Of a DNA stretch of 64,000 nt, positions 49,330 through 61,539 are shown piece by piece. Position 1 is the stretch's first letter; each line of letters begins with the position of its first letter. Source of the stretch: Arbacia lixula (taxonomy: Eukaryota; Echinodermata; Echinoidea; Arbacioida; Arbaciidae); the NCBI GenBank assembly GCA_963669155.1, contig OZ022586.1:3524732-3588731 (forward strand), read 5' to 3'. The notes beneath the pieces are model-generated. The model had not been told where the DNA came from, did no database searches, and worked only from the letters and a program-made list of their open reading frames with translations. Both the position numbers and the translations under genes were made by a program.

Positions 49330-51049
49330 AAATAATTTTACAAAGTAGGAAAAGTGTGGGGGTAGTGACGTTCTGATTGCAGATTGAGAACATAGGGGAT
49401 AGTGCCCCCCCCCCCCCCCAAATACTAATTTTACCAACCCTGAGGATATTGTTGGCTGTGTGTGACCGCACAACCTCCTCATCCAAATCCTAGGGAACTA
49501 ATATTTTGGTTATTGTCTTTTTGTCTGACCACTCATACCTGCACATAACATAAATTATGATGAATTCTTCCTACTGCAAGACAAAACAGCCCAAGCACAA
49601 AACATAGAAATTATGGCAAATTTAAATTTCTTTCTAACGCACGACATACCATACATAAGTAAACACAGGTTCATTCATCCTCACATCAGGTGCACTAAGA
49701 AGCACTGTTATGTTTTCCTCTGCAAAATATGTCCAACGATACATGTTCCTACAGAGTATGCGGCCATGTATGTACATAATTCCCATAGGGGGAGCAATCA
49801 GAAACCCCTAATGACTCGATGAATCAGCATGCAAAGTACAGTATCTACCATGTACCAGGATCTGTGTCTGTGTATTGCTCCACGGAGATAAAGACGGACT
49901 GATCAGCTTTAGACCAACGCTGTCCAACATCCAAACACTGTCCTTGCTATGAACTCATCCCTGCGCATAAGCAATCCAAAAAGACTCAGTTCGTGTTTGT
50001 ATAGAACGGTGCAAAAAAAGGGAGAAAGGCTATTTAGCTCTTTATGAGCCGTGGATGCATATTTGCACTAGAAATATACACACAACTCCTACTGTATTTG
50101 GGCAGGGGTTTCTCACCAGTTTCTGAATAATCTTGATTCCTTTGATCGGTAGAGTTCAGGCAGAGTGAGCTGATCAAAGTCTTAGCTCACAGATCAATGT
50201 TTGGATATTGATCTAGGAGACAATAGGTGGGTCTGAATCGGGCTTGAGCTGATAAAATATTCTGATATTTTCTGATCTGGGTAATTAGCCCGAAGGAATA
50301 ATCATGCCTTTATATTGACCGAAACACAAAAATAGAGCACCGTTTTGCCAGCCGACGTCGAGCTGATTCAAACTTCCAGCTGTTGCTGTTACATTATGCA
50401 ATACAGTGCCCACTCCACGTTGTCATGGATGGCGAGTTCAATAGGCTCGTGATGAAGACGGACGACCACATAATAACATGCTTGTAGGAAAATCAGCTCG
50501 CTCTTTTGAGCTGAAGATTTTTGGAAAAACATTTCCTGACCAGTAACTTTGTGTACAATGAAGATAGAAATAGCATACTGTTTCACTATCTTGGACTTAC
50601 GGAGACAGCTTTTAAATGTCTATAACAGTACAATGATCCTTTGGTTGTAAACAGTTGATTCCCTTCACAAATAAGAGATAGACTTCAGGGTATTATTTAG
50701 ATTGTGACAGATGATATGCGATTTTCACCTAGGTTTCTTTTGATTTTATAAGGTTTTTATCAGCCCTGATTCCTTGTTTGGTTATGTATTAGCACACATC
50801 TTCACAATGTTAATTTCACATGTTCATATCTTTGGAAACATTGATTTGAAACATGAAGAGCAGTCCCATTATGAAATGTGTTTCACCTAGAATAAGGTTA
50901 ATATAGATCTTAAAGGAGTAGTCCAGTCCCAAAAGAAGTTGCTCTCAATAGAAGCACAAAATTTTGTGAAGCATGCAGAGCAGAAATATTTTCAGGAAAA
51001 TCAAACTACTATAATGTACATGTAAATAAAAATTGTGAGTGTGTGCATG
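49330..51049. other. Intron or flank, nothing recognised
   Basis: Contains a C run at 49407-49420 and otherwise unique AT-rich sequence. Short ORFs lack protein character. Confidence 0.5.
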
Positions 51050-51109
51050 TGAAAATTGACACTTTCAGGGAGCAAATTATCTATGCTGTAATGTCACATG
51101 CATGCTGGA

Positions 51110-52120
51110 TGCTTAGGAAGGAGTGGGGGATGAGGGGTGGGGGAGAAGAGAGGAGGATGGCAAGAAAAGAAGGGGGGATACTGAAGGAATGGATGAGGGG
51201 AAGAAAGGGAAGGAATAGGAGGGGGAAAGGAGAGGGGAAGATGAAGGGGGAAATAAGAGGATATGAAGAGAAGAGAAAAAGTGGAAGAGGAAAAGGGGAG
51301 GAGGGGGGACGAGGGGGGACGAGGGGGGAGGAGGAGGAGGAGGAGGAGGAGGAGGAGGAGGAGGAGGAGGAGGAGGAGAAGGAGGAGGAGGAGGAGGAGG
51401 AGGAGGAGGAAGAGAAGGAGGAGTAGGAGGAGGAGGAGGAGCACGAGGTGGAGCACGAGCACAAGCACGAGCATGAGCACGAGCATGAGCACGAGCACGA
51501 GCACGAGCAGGAGGAATAGTAGGAGGGAGTGGAGGAGGAGCAGGAGGAACAGGAGGAGCAGGGGGAGCAGGAGGGGGAGGAGGAGGGGGGACAGGGGAAG
51601 ATGGGTCAAAGAGGAAGAGTGATACTGAAGGAAGAGGACAAAGAGGAGGGAAAAGGGGTGGGAAGACAAAAGGGAAAGGAAGAGTAAAGGAGGGCAGAAG
51701 GAAGAGGAGAGGAAGATGAAAAGAGGGAGAGGGCTGGAGGAAGAGGAGATGATGGGAAAAGTAGGATATGAAATGGAAGAAAAGTGAAACGGGAGGCAGA
51801 AAGAAGGGAAGCGTGGAAGAAGGGGTGACAGAGCACAGTGGAAAGAAGACGAGATGCAGTGGAAGACAAGAAGGGACAGGAAAGGGGAAAAAGATTAGAA
51901 GGAAATGGGAGAAGGAAAAGAATAAGAGAGGGGGTAAAGGAGGAGAGTAAAAAGAGAAAATGAAGACAAGAAGAAGAGAAGAGGAAAAGGGGCAAAGGAA
52001 GAGAGGGAGGAAAAGAGGAACCATATCCTCCACATCTTGTTTTTCAGTAATTTGAGAAAGTCAAGAGAGGAGGAATGTGAGCGAGTGGAAGAGTGAGGGA
52101 GAGAGGAGAAAAAAAGGAAA
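51110..52120. repeat. 1-kb polypurine block with (GAG)n and GAGCAC units
   Basis: The plus strand is almost all G and A for a kilobase: (GAG)n at 51328-51440, then GAGCACGAGCAC-type units at 51438-51510. Four or more long ORFs on both strands are low-complexity Glu/Gly/Arg or Ser/Pro/Leu and are not genes. Confidence 0.9.
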
Positions 52121-52949
52121 ACAATCACTCTTCACACACTAATTTTTCTTAACTTTACTGGAATTAGTGTATATTAGTGAATATCACATTTCCCACAAAA
52201 GGTTGGCATAATGCTTAAAACAAAGGTGTCTGATTACAAACTCTTCTTTAAAAATTCAGTACAAGTGGGCAGTATTCATTTCACATACTACTGCACAAAT
52301 TCTCGGGATACAGATGAGCAACATACTGTATATACTGTTTCACCAGTGTACATATACCTGTGTGTTTCAAATATAGGCTGGCTCTGTTTGCATTAGTTAT
52401 TTGTAGGAAGCATCCATGCTCCCTTGATTGGATTAAAACACCCCTCAACACAAGATGAGAAAGGCTCTAAAAAATAATCCCATTATGGTAGTTGAGCAAT
52501 TTGATTACGCGAAAGGTAGCGCAAGTATGTTCGTTAGTGGATAAGATTCAAGAGGGGTTGTGTGTATAAACTAAGCCGTATGAATACGTGGGGGGGGGGG
52601 GGGGGTAGCTCCTGCATGGGGTCTTTACTACAAGGCTGACGTCATGAAACAAACAGACGGCCGTGCTGTGCATTACCTATGAGCATCACATTGTCATTGG
52701 GGCACTATGGTTATTTACAGGGGTGCTTTTAGTTTTAAAAGGGCCTCTTTCACGCAATTTACAGCCTAAATCACCCTGAATAACTTTCATTCACAGTCTC
52801 CCTGGATGTTAAAAAACTAGATGTAAAATTTGTACAATACTTTACTCAGAGAATCACAAATCAGCATCAACTAAAAGTACAAACACACATTTTCAGCGTA
52901 AAGAAAAGTGCTGATTAAAATTGAAAATATAGACAATTGAATATTTGTT

Positions 52950-53290
52950 TTTGGATCTGATAATAAAACAGACTGTGAGATTCCCTTTATTAGAAATGTC
53001 ATTCTCAATGATGTCAAAAGTACTCTATTCCTGTTATACATGTTGTGTTTAATATAACCGTTATTTCACCACATTTCATTGTCAAATAGCTTCCTCAAAA
53101 AATCTTCGGAAATGGTGACCTTTCTTTTTTAAGATCTGAAAATAAAACAGAAAGTGAGATTCCCTTTAATAGAAATGTCAATCTCAATGATCTCACAAGT
53201 ACCCTTTTCCTGCTTTAAGTGTGTTTCATGTAACCAAGTACTTCATCACATTTCACTATCAAGGAAATTTCTTCAGAAATGGTGACCTTT
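52950..53290. repeat. Two-copy tandem duplication, about 173-bp unit
   Basis: GATCTGATAATAAAACAGAC at 52955 and GATCTGAAAATAAAACAGAA at 53133 start the copies; both run through GAAATGGTGACCTTT. Confidence 0.8.
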
Positions 53291-53486
53291 TTCACATAAT
53301 GGAATCCATCTCCAGTATACCTGTAGATATTTCTCAGGACAATGCAGACGTACTCTTATTACAAAGCCCCAAGTTGCTGTCGACAGTGCAGGAATGATCA
53401 ATAAGGGTGTCATATTATATACCAGTTCCTCTTTATAAATTATGTTTATATGGTTACAAAACGTTAGATCTGACATTATGTTTAAT

Positions 53487-53678
53487 CAGGGAAAAAATCA
53501 ATTCAATTTTTTTTTTTTTTTTTTGGGGGGGGGCTACTTATTAAGCACATTGGCCGATTTGGCTACAATTCTACATTGTGTCTGTGGGAATTTTGGGGGC
53601 TCTTTCAACATTTGCCAGGGCTCTTTTAAGCATTTTTGGGGCGAAATCGCCCTGAGCCCCTGTGTATTTCTTTCCCTG
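53487..53678. mobile_element. Short hAT-like family F, copy 3, inverted
   Basis: CAGGGAAAAAATCAATTC at left and TGTATTTCTTTCCCTG at right. Flanking TGTTTAAT and TGTCTAAC match at six of eight positions. It carries the poly(T)/poly(G) junction internally. Confidence 0.82.
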
Positions 53679-54126
53679 TGTCTAACTTTTACAGATAGTA
53701 AGATCTAACACCATACATAATCAAATAAATACCCTTCCTTGGTATCAAATGTGTAGATTTCATTACACTTGCTACTGTAGAAAGATAGGATGATCCTTTT
53801 ACAGGTCATCACATTTAGACAAACCAGAGCAAATGGAAGAGGATACTGTAAAGAACTGGAAACTCAAAATTATAGCAATTGCTAGACTTTGAAGAGGTTT
53901 TGGACGAGTTGTCCAAAATCTACAGCCTGGAGACCGGAGGACATTTTTGTGTGTGATGCGCCAAGCAATGGAATTGAATTTCACGAACAGACTTTAATGA
54001 ACATTGCTTGTTTTATTACCTATACCTGTATATTCAATTACTTCTAAAAATATTGTACTTTTTTTTTCCTTTGTAAGTTAACCCTGTCAACTCATAAAAA
54101 GGATACTAGATTATCATTTATTGCTG

Positions 54127-54325
54127 TATACACCATATATTTTGTGGGTTTTTAATTTTCGTGAATTTCGCAAATCGAATGCTTTTCCCGAATTTAACAA
54201 CTCACGAAAATATGAATACGACGTGCACACGCACATGTACTGCTAGTACTAAGAGTAGTAACGATGTGCACGCGCACATGTACGTACTACACGTTCGCGA
54301 ATTTAACCACTCATGAATATGTCTA
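54127..54325. repeat. Imperfect palindromic repeat R
   Basis: CGTGAATTTCGCAAATCGAA and TTCGCGAATTTAACCACTCA at the sides; GACGTGCACACGCACATGTAC and GATGTGCACGCGCACATGTAC-like segments within. Confidence 0.45.
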
Positions 54326-55013
54326 GAAGTCCAGATTCATGGAAAATTAGACTGGCTCTTACATGTATGGCGTATACAGTACTTAATGCACCAATGGTAC
54401 TGAGAGTGTCAATAAAAATAATGATGAAGATATGCAACCTTACTCACTTCTTCTCAGCTTGGTATGTTGACAAAGTGATGAGTACTCACTCAGGGAAAGA
54501 GCTACAGTTCTACCGGTCTTAACCCTTAATCCATGTGATATGTCAGACTGTCCTCAGGCAACAATGTAAAGAGTAAACAGCAAAGACACAGCAACATCAA
54601 TTCACTCCTTCCCATGTAAATCCACCTGGATGATGCGGAATGAGTGAGCTGAATATGAGTCAGTGTCGGTTAAAAAAAATGTGCTTCAGGCCAGCTGATC
54701 CATATCCCTTCACAATCTACATGTACATACGGAGCCCGCTGGATTTATTCCTCCTACTGGTACTATGTCACCAAAACAAGCATTTTACATGCTGGAGAGA
54801 ACAACCAACATGTATGTTGTACCCTTGCAGGTATCTTTTGCTCTGACTCAATAGTGAGAGGTTGCTCTGACGAGAGTGAAAGGGGAGACAGTTTCTATAT
54901 GAAGCTAGAAACCAAGAAACCGATTAATCTTTGCATTATCAATTCATTCATCATCAGCCTCAATCTACACGATCCCTTGCATTCACGTTATAAACAGGCA
55001 CATTGTATGTATG

Positions 55014-55016
55014 TGT

Positions 55017-55058
<42 letters not shown>
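55014..55058. repeat. (GT)n microsatellite
   Basis: About 45 bp of GT. Confidence 0.95.
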
Positions 55059-55884
55059 TTGTACACACACACGCTGAATGAGTGGGAGTGTGTCTGTCTC
55101 TGATTCAGTAGAAAGGGCTCTCGCTAAAGTATAGAGGGAGAGAGATGCGTGCAGGCTTGAAAGTGTGCACTGTACCTGTAATATTGCCAAAGCCCTGAAG
55201 GGTAATTAAACAGGGGAAAATCCATCAACTTCCCCATGCGCATTGATTGACTACGGTACATGTACCGGTACATTGAGAGGCCTACCAACACAAGAGGGAG
55301 CTCTTCACTATGTGCAGAGTTATAAGGGCAGTATCATTGGAGTTAGGTACGGTACGGTAGCTGCATGGTGCAAGAGACTGGCTCATGGGGGAAATTTGCG
55401 AGATGAGATATTTCCAAATGAAAACCGACATCATGAAAGGGATGCCAAGCCATGTTGTCAAAATATATGAGGACACAATCAAGATTTTAAAGGGCCTCTC
55501 ATGTCATCAACATCAATGAGGTTTTTTTTTTATGTAATTAAAGAGAAAGTCCACCCTGAAAATAAGTTGGTTTTAATAAAAGCAGAAGTATGAAAGAAAC
55601 ATATTAGTGAAGGCTTGACAAAAATCCATCAGCGGATAAGAAAGATATGATCTTTTGACATATTTGCGTGCTGTATGATTCCATAAATGTAAATTGGGAA
55701 TATATTTTTTCTCCATGAAGATGTTTGTATGTGTGTAAAAAAAAATCTAATGATGTATCAAATGTACAGGAAAAAGCAGAAAATGGACATTTAAAAAAAA
55801 AAAATTGCACACAACAAATGGGAGAGCTCCTCGCATGCGTGTATGCATGTACATGCACTGATAGTCTAATAAATGGGTCGCCTA

Positions 55885-56070
55885 GGTACTAGGCTGTGAG
55901 GTGCATGAACACAACCCAGTCTGGTAACACAGACTACGCCCTAATGATGTCATAGCTCCTCTAGCTGATTCCTCCCCTCTCAGCGAGGATTGGATTGGGG
56001 AATAGTCTGTGTTACCAGACATAGTCGTTAACAGACTGGGTTGTGTCCATGCACCTTACAGCCTAGTACC
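55885..56070. mobile_element. MITE family E, copy 2, 186 bp
   Basis: GGTACTAGGCTGTGAGGTGC and GCACCTTACAGCCTAGTACC are inverted; inner CACAACCCAGTCTGGTAAC arms match the copy at 17648. Confidence 0.88.
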
Positions 56071-56431
56071 ACTGTAGGCTAATAAATGGGTAGAAAGATG
56101 AATGTGCTACACCTGCTCTCTCAAAATAGCCTCAGAAGATGCTCATAATGGTTCAAAAGATCTTTTGATTTTATACGCGCTGTATGATTCCATATACCAG
56201 TATGTAAATTGCTCTTTTTCTGTTTTTCACAAGAGAATATCATTTCTTTTTCATAGAGATATGTGCGTAAAAAAATATCTCATGATGTGTCAAATACACA
56301 GGTAAAATGAGAAAATGGACATTTAAAAAAAAACTTGTACACAACATATGGGAGAGCTCCTCGCATGCGCGCACATATGTGCATGCACTGATAGTCTAAT
56401 AAAAGGTTAGAAAGATGTATTTGCTACACCT

Positions 56432-56600
56432 GGGGGGTATTTCATGAAAGTTGTCAGCACTGACTAAATAGTCAGTGCCAACAATTTAAGTAAAATCCTC
56501 GATTTTGATTGGCTGAGAGGCACTAGCCTCTGACTGTTACTATGGTAACTGTCAGAGAAAGACAGCTTGTCAGACAAAAATTTTTGATGAAACGCCCCCC
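56432..56600. mobile_element. MITE L, 169 bp
   Basis: GGGGGGTATTTCATGAAAGT and TTTTTGATGAAACGCCCCCC at the ends; inner GATTTTGATTGGCTGAGAGG and ACTATGGTAACTGTCAG resemble the MITE A core. Confidence 0.78.
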
Positions 56601-56723
56601 GGCTCTCTCAAAATAACCTCAGAAGCTGCTCATAATGATGCAAAGCTCCTTGCCCTAATAGATAAAACAATGCCCTTTAAATTTAGCTACATGAGAGGAC
56701 AATCAATGGATGGAATCTGTTCA

Positions 56724-57097
56724 TTTAAAGGGCATATACTGTACTGGAAAGGCAAAAAAGCCTTCAAAATGTAATTGTTAGCAATCTTCTTGCCAATGGT
56801 CTTAAATTCATATTGTCCAGTTTAGAGGCTTGCTGAAAGTTATTTGCTCTCATATGATCTACATTTGGAGTAATGAGTGATTAAATCTCAAATCCTGAAA
56901 ATGTTCGGCCCGAACATTTTTACGATTAAATCATTAATCATTAACTACTCCAACTGTGGATCATTTGAGAGCAAATAACTTTCAGCAAGCCTCTAAAATG
57001 GACAATACATGAATTTAAGACCATTGGCAAGAGCATTGCTAACAATTACCTTTTGAAGACTTTTTTGCCTTCCCAGTACAGTATATGCCCTTTAAAC
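56724..57097. mobile_element. MITE family B, copy 8, full length
   Basis: TTTAAAGGGCATATACTG and CAGTATATGCCCTTTAAA; centre AAAATGTTCGGCCCGAACAT. Closest in sequence to the copy at 20963 (both share CTTCAAAATGTAATTGTTAG). Confidence 0.9.
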
Positions 57098-58844
57098 ACC
57101 ATGTCTGATCAATTCAATCTTTTAAACATGTTATTGAAGACATGGTGAATTGTAGATCATACCAGTAATCAGTAATATTTCACACAAGCATTAAGCATAA
57201 AAGTAATCACATTCTTTGATGTATGTCGTGATCACAATATTCAATGATGATATATATAAAGTGTATGATAAGTGCATGCACATATCACTTCAATAGTAAC
57301 TATAGATGGCAGCATTGCAGTTTGATTAAATCATTACTCCATGAGCAAGCAAATGAACATGCATTATACATACATATATGTAGTACATGTGTCTGGTTAT
57401 TGCATCACTCCAGACTACAGTTGAATTTCATTGTCAGTAACTTTAATGACAGTCTTATATTTCAAATGTAAAGACAAAAAAAATTGAGGAGAAAATATAA
57501 ATTTCCAAATTTAAGTGGTTATCTTTTCTTTTAAAAAGCAAACTAGTTTCTCTATTTTCTGTGTTGAATCTTTGAATTCCACTTTATCAAATTAACACCT
57601 TGTGTACATTGTATAACCCACAATTTAGCAAGCTTTCAGGAAAAAAAAACATATCAACTGATATGGCACTACTATGTTCTTTGAACAAAAATCCCCAATC
57701 TCTCAAATTCTTGTGCTAATGATACATGTAGTCTATTTGGGGACTTTGCTGAGAAATATCAAAGTGAGAATGTGTGAAAAAGATGTTTTCAGGGCATTTT
57801 AGTCGCCATAAATACATAAATATTTATAAGTATTTATACAATCCAGCAAGTGTCTGTATTGTGAGAACACATTACAGGTGAGTGTGAACATGTCATGACA
57901 TCTGGTTGGAAAAAGTTGCCCCCGCAAATTTGTGCTTTTTCCGTGGTGGGTATGCGACATTATGCTTCAGCGTCAACCACATACTGCTTGCGGCACATGT
58001 TTAGATTGGGATACTAGCTGCACCCGCTATCTCTGTATGTATGCGCTGTGCACGTTCCTGATTGATGAATTATTCACATATCTCCATTTCTTCAGCCCAC
58101 GCACACACACACCACAAGCCTGTATTTATGCACTCTCTTCCTAATGCACTGCTAAATTGAGATGTGTACACCCAATGTGTCTACTGTGCACACCTCCGAC
58201 TTTAAAGGAAATGCACCCCTTTTTAAAAAAAACTCATTTTTTGAAGAGCATGCCATTAAATGTGCAATATGAAGTTCCAGTGTGTGAAATATGAAGCTTG
58301 ACAGTAAAATGTAGAAATAGCCATTCTCGCAATGTAGTCATAATGGCATTGTAACATGTTAATTACATCCACATTATTGTGATTCAGTTCCCATGGGTGG
58401 AATGCCCTATGTAGTCTGGCTTTATTAGTTGTTGCTAATCGAACAGATTTCGGACAAGCTTTGGGGTTACCCATTGTAATTGTTTAAACAAAATGCATAT
58501 AATTTGCAGACACAAGAAAAATGGTCTACTGATTTACAGCATGAAAACCATGATATTTTCTTGTTTCTCTGGCCCAGTTTCTTTTTTCAAATGCAAAGTG
58601 ATGTTGAAGTTATACATGTATTTGTTCATGTATTTGTTCATTTCTTATATTATTTTTATGTATAGAGGGTCTTTCCCTCAGCAGTCCAGAGACTGAATTA
58701 AGAGGGATGTTACAATTAGAGCCCTGGTCGCTGGATACAAGTACTTGTCATACATATGTGCACCATCTCCACTCCCTGAGTATATTCCTTGGCCCACACA
58801 ATATCGGTACTGGGTCAGGATTATTCACATAATTGCCCACCTCC
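57098..58844. other. Intron or flank, nothing recognised
   Basis: AT-rich, with short non-coding-looking ORFs and no inverted-end elements identified. Confidence 0.5.
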
Positions 58845-59008
58845 TACCTCCTGCCAGATACTCATTAATACTCCTGGGTGGAGAGCAGCAATGTGGATAA
58901 AGTATCTTGCTGAAGGACACAAGTGCCATGGGTGGGATTGAACCTGGGTCCATGGGACCTTGAGATCTTCAGTCACAGTTCACAACCACTACACTATGAC
59001 ACCTCCAC
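58845..59008 (-). mobile_element. tRNA-derived SINE
   Basis: On the minus strand, an A-box-like TAGTGTAGTGG (58996-58986) is followed at tRNA spacing by B-box GGTTCAATCCC (58944-58934). After the head comes CACTTGTGTCCTTCAGCAAG and ATACTTTATCCACATTG, a body module seen in several deuterostome SINEs. No intact tRNA cloverleaf is claimed; the head is degenerate. Confidence 0.75.
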
Positions 59009-59050
59009 ATTTTCTAAACATTAATCATTCCTTATCACTAAGCTAACCAA

Positions 59051-59238
59051 CAGGGAAAAAATAACTTTTTTTTTTTTTTTTTTGGGGGGGGGGTTACTTT
59101 TTTACCACATTAGCAGTTTGGCTACAATTTTACATTGTGCCTATGGAAAATTTGGGGGCTCTTTCAACATTTTCCAGGGCTCTTTTAAGCATTTCGGGGG
59201 CGAAATCGCCCCGAGCCCCTGTGTATTTTTTTCTCCTG
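59051..59238. mobile_element. Short hAT-like family F, copy 4, inverted
   Basis: CAGGGAAAAAATAAC at left and TGTATTTTTTTCTCCTG at right; flanks CTAACCAA and CTAACCAG match at seven of eight positions. Contains poly(T)/poly(G) then GGGGGCGAAATCGCCCCGAG. Confidence 0.85.
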
Positions 59239-59249
59239 CTAACCAGTTA

Positions 59250-61530
59250 TATCCCTGATAACAGGACTAATCTCATTGAGTTTCTTATAATTCCTTCCTT
59301 ATACATGTACTGTCATATTTACACAACTTTACTTGTTTGACCTTGCAAAGGGATGCACTACCATTAGTTTGACACTTCATGCCCAAATTTAAATTATCTC
59401 TTCTTTGGCACTTTGAAACAATGTACTTGTTTCTTTGGGTATTTTACTGCCTATTCTCATTCTACTCTGTAATATTCTGCCCATTTCCTCCCTTTTAATC
59501 ATTGTTGTGCTCTTTATTTTCATATTCATATCTTATCTAAATTTGTTGTACTTCTACAAGAAGTCTATAGCTTAGACTTGTTTATAAAAAAAATATGTAA
59601 AATATCAAAGCAAAAGTTTCATCTATACTGATTTCACCATCATCCATACTTTAGATTGCTCTATATAAGAAGTAAGAATATCCTCTTTATACCAAGGTGT
59701 CACCTTGTCATTTTATAAGCAGGCCAAATAATTCCAAGCGCCACGGAGAAAGAAAAAAGCCTACAGTACAAGGCAAATTGTTTATACAGCCAAACACCCC
59801 CATGCATGCTCAAATGCAAATCTAAATTCAGTCAGATGTTATGACAATCGTCAGCTCCGAGCATTCTTGACTTCTGCCGAACAGGCATCGACTTGAGGTT
59901 GCTAATCACACAATAAGTGGCCCCCGATTGCCAGTTGAAATAACGCTCTGTTTGACAGTGACTTATAAATCAAAATGCGGGAACATGTATTTAAAGGACG
60001 GCTCAAGTCGCTGGGAGGAAAAAATGAAGTAAGAATATCTATGGGGCCCTCGATCCTTTTCGGGCCTGATGCTAAATCATTTTGAGCCCCCCCCCCCCCC
60101 CCCCTCCCACCTCCTGCTTCAAATTGATTTTTGATCAAACTATTTTAAAACATGGTTCCCACCTTGTCTAGTTGTTTGGAGAGTACAAAAGAAATGATTT
60201 GATTCTTAACTGTATTCAACACTAACCAAAATGGCAGTTTAAAGTTCAAACCATATCTTTTCATGAAATATACTGGTTCTTATAATCAGTCAATTTACAT
60301 GTATGATAAATAAATCTTCTTTAAAAAAAAAAAGATTGCAGAAAATGATGACTAAATGACTAGCACATATTTAGGATAAAACATTCTTTTCTTATTTACC
60401 ATGTGGATTGCCTATATTTAGCATGTCCATGGATACAAACAGCCATTGCTTCAATGTGTTGTTAACTGTATAAACGACACATATACCTCCATGTGCATAC
60501 ATACAGTGCGATTTCCTGCAAAGAGGTCACGACTAATAACCAAAGAGAGAGCTCTAGCTAGCACTGGTATGGTAGCTGAGTCACCCAACTCTTATTTTAA
60601 ACGCTAGAGTTATTTTGAGCTCACTGTACTGTATGTCCATTGCTCTTTACATACCCTACTGTATAATTAATGTGCGTGTGTGTCGGGGCGGGAGGGGGTG
60701 GGGGGGGAGGGGGGAGGATTTTGCAAGCACATGTACCCATGTCCTTGGTATAGTACATGAAGTAGAGGCTACACTATGAGAGTACAATAGACCTACAATG
60801 TACTGTAAAAGTATCAAATTAGAGTCTGTACAGACTACAGGGAAGGAGGAGGGAGGCTTATAAGGAGTCTGCATACTTTATTGAAGAAAAATTCATGTGG
60901 CGAGTGGCCTACTCATACATGTTGAGAATTAGTGCATGTTTAATTGAAACTCTTAAAACAATATGGTGAAATAAAACAGTTAAAGCAGATCAAGAAAACC
61001 CAAGTTAGATCTTATAATATTTATGAAAGAATATTGTTCCATTATGTGTACAGCCCATCCAATGAAAACAAAAAACAAAAATTGTATCTTTCCCACATCT
61101 CTCTTTCAAGTCATGCTTCAAACCACAAACTTTTATACTGAATATAAATATATGATACTACACTGGCATTTATGAGAAACTTGCAGAAATAACACTTTGT
61201 GCATGGACAATGTTATACCAGTAAACAGGCATACCAAATGTACAGTGTACATGTATGTATGGGGTAGAGTGCAGTGTGGAGTGATCGTGCAGCAGAAGTC
61301 AACCTTGATAGCTAATGTACATAGACCTCCAAGCTTCCCCCTTCTGAAGAGATGACTTCCCAAGTGCCCCGGATTTGGCTAGAAAGGGGCGGCCCCTATC
61401 AGCCACTCCGACAAATTGACTAATTAATCAGAGAAGGAACAGCTGACGAGGGGTATGGGGGGGGGGGGAAGATGGTTAGAGAGGTACAGTAGAGCTCAAC
61501 TAAAACTTTCAACCCGTATGAATGTTTCCA
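59250..61530. other. Intron or flank, nothing recognised
   Basis: Contains a C run at 60090-60106 and a G-rich run at 60686-60717. An ATG-led plus-strand peptide MREHVFKGRLKSLGGKNE at 59975-60028 ends at GTAAGA, but nothing else supports an exon. Confidence 0.4.
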
Positions 61531-61539
61531 TGGTCTTGC

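Larger units (their letters stand above)
55538..56650. repeat. Tandem duplication, each copy interrupted by a different MITE
   Basis: Shared segments are GTATGATTCCATA, GGGAGAGCTCCTCGCATGCG, TGCATGCACTGATAGTCTAA, GTAGAAAGATG..TTTGCTACACC-like and CTCTCTCAAAATA(G/A)CCTCAGAAG. The first copy (55640-56149) contains MITE E; the second (56157-56650) contains MITE L. The left part derives from MITE family C (TTAAAGAGAAAGTCCACCC at 55538). Confidence 0.82.

Noticed and set aside
49009-49486. Minus-strand ORFs rich in VRPSVRPS repeats
   Set aside because: The repeat peptide is the (GGAC)n tract and the rest is the 160-bp tandem unit; it is inside a mobile repeat.
51043-52033. Long ORFs on both strands, up to 306 codons
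   Set aside because: Pure low-complexity translation of the polypurine block; overlapping ORFs on both strands and no splice or start context.
54313-54522. Small plus-strand ORF beginning MNMSRSPDSWK
   Set aside because: Starts within repeat R, no motif, no splice support.
59902-60138. Minus-strand exon after a strong acceptor (TTTTTTCCTCCCAG)
   Set aside because: The following frame ends soon without a donor in the required phase 1, and the overlapping ORF start is a poly(C) run.
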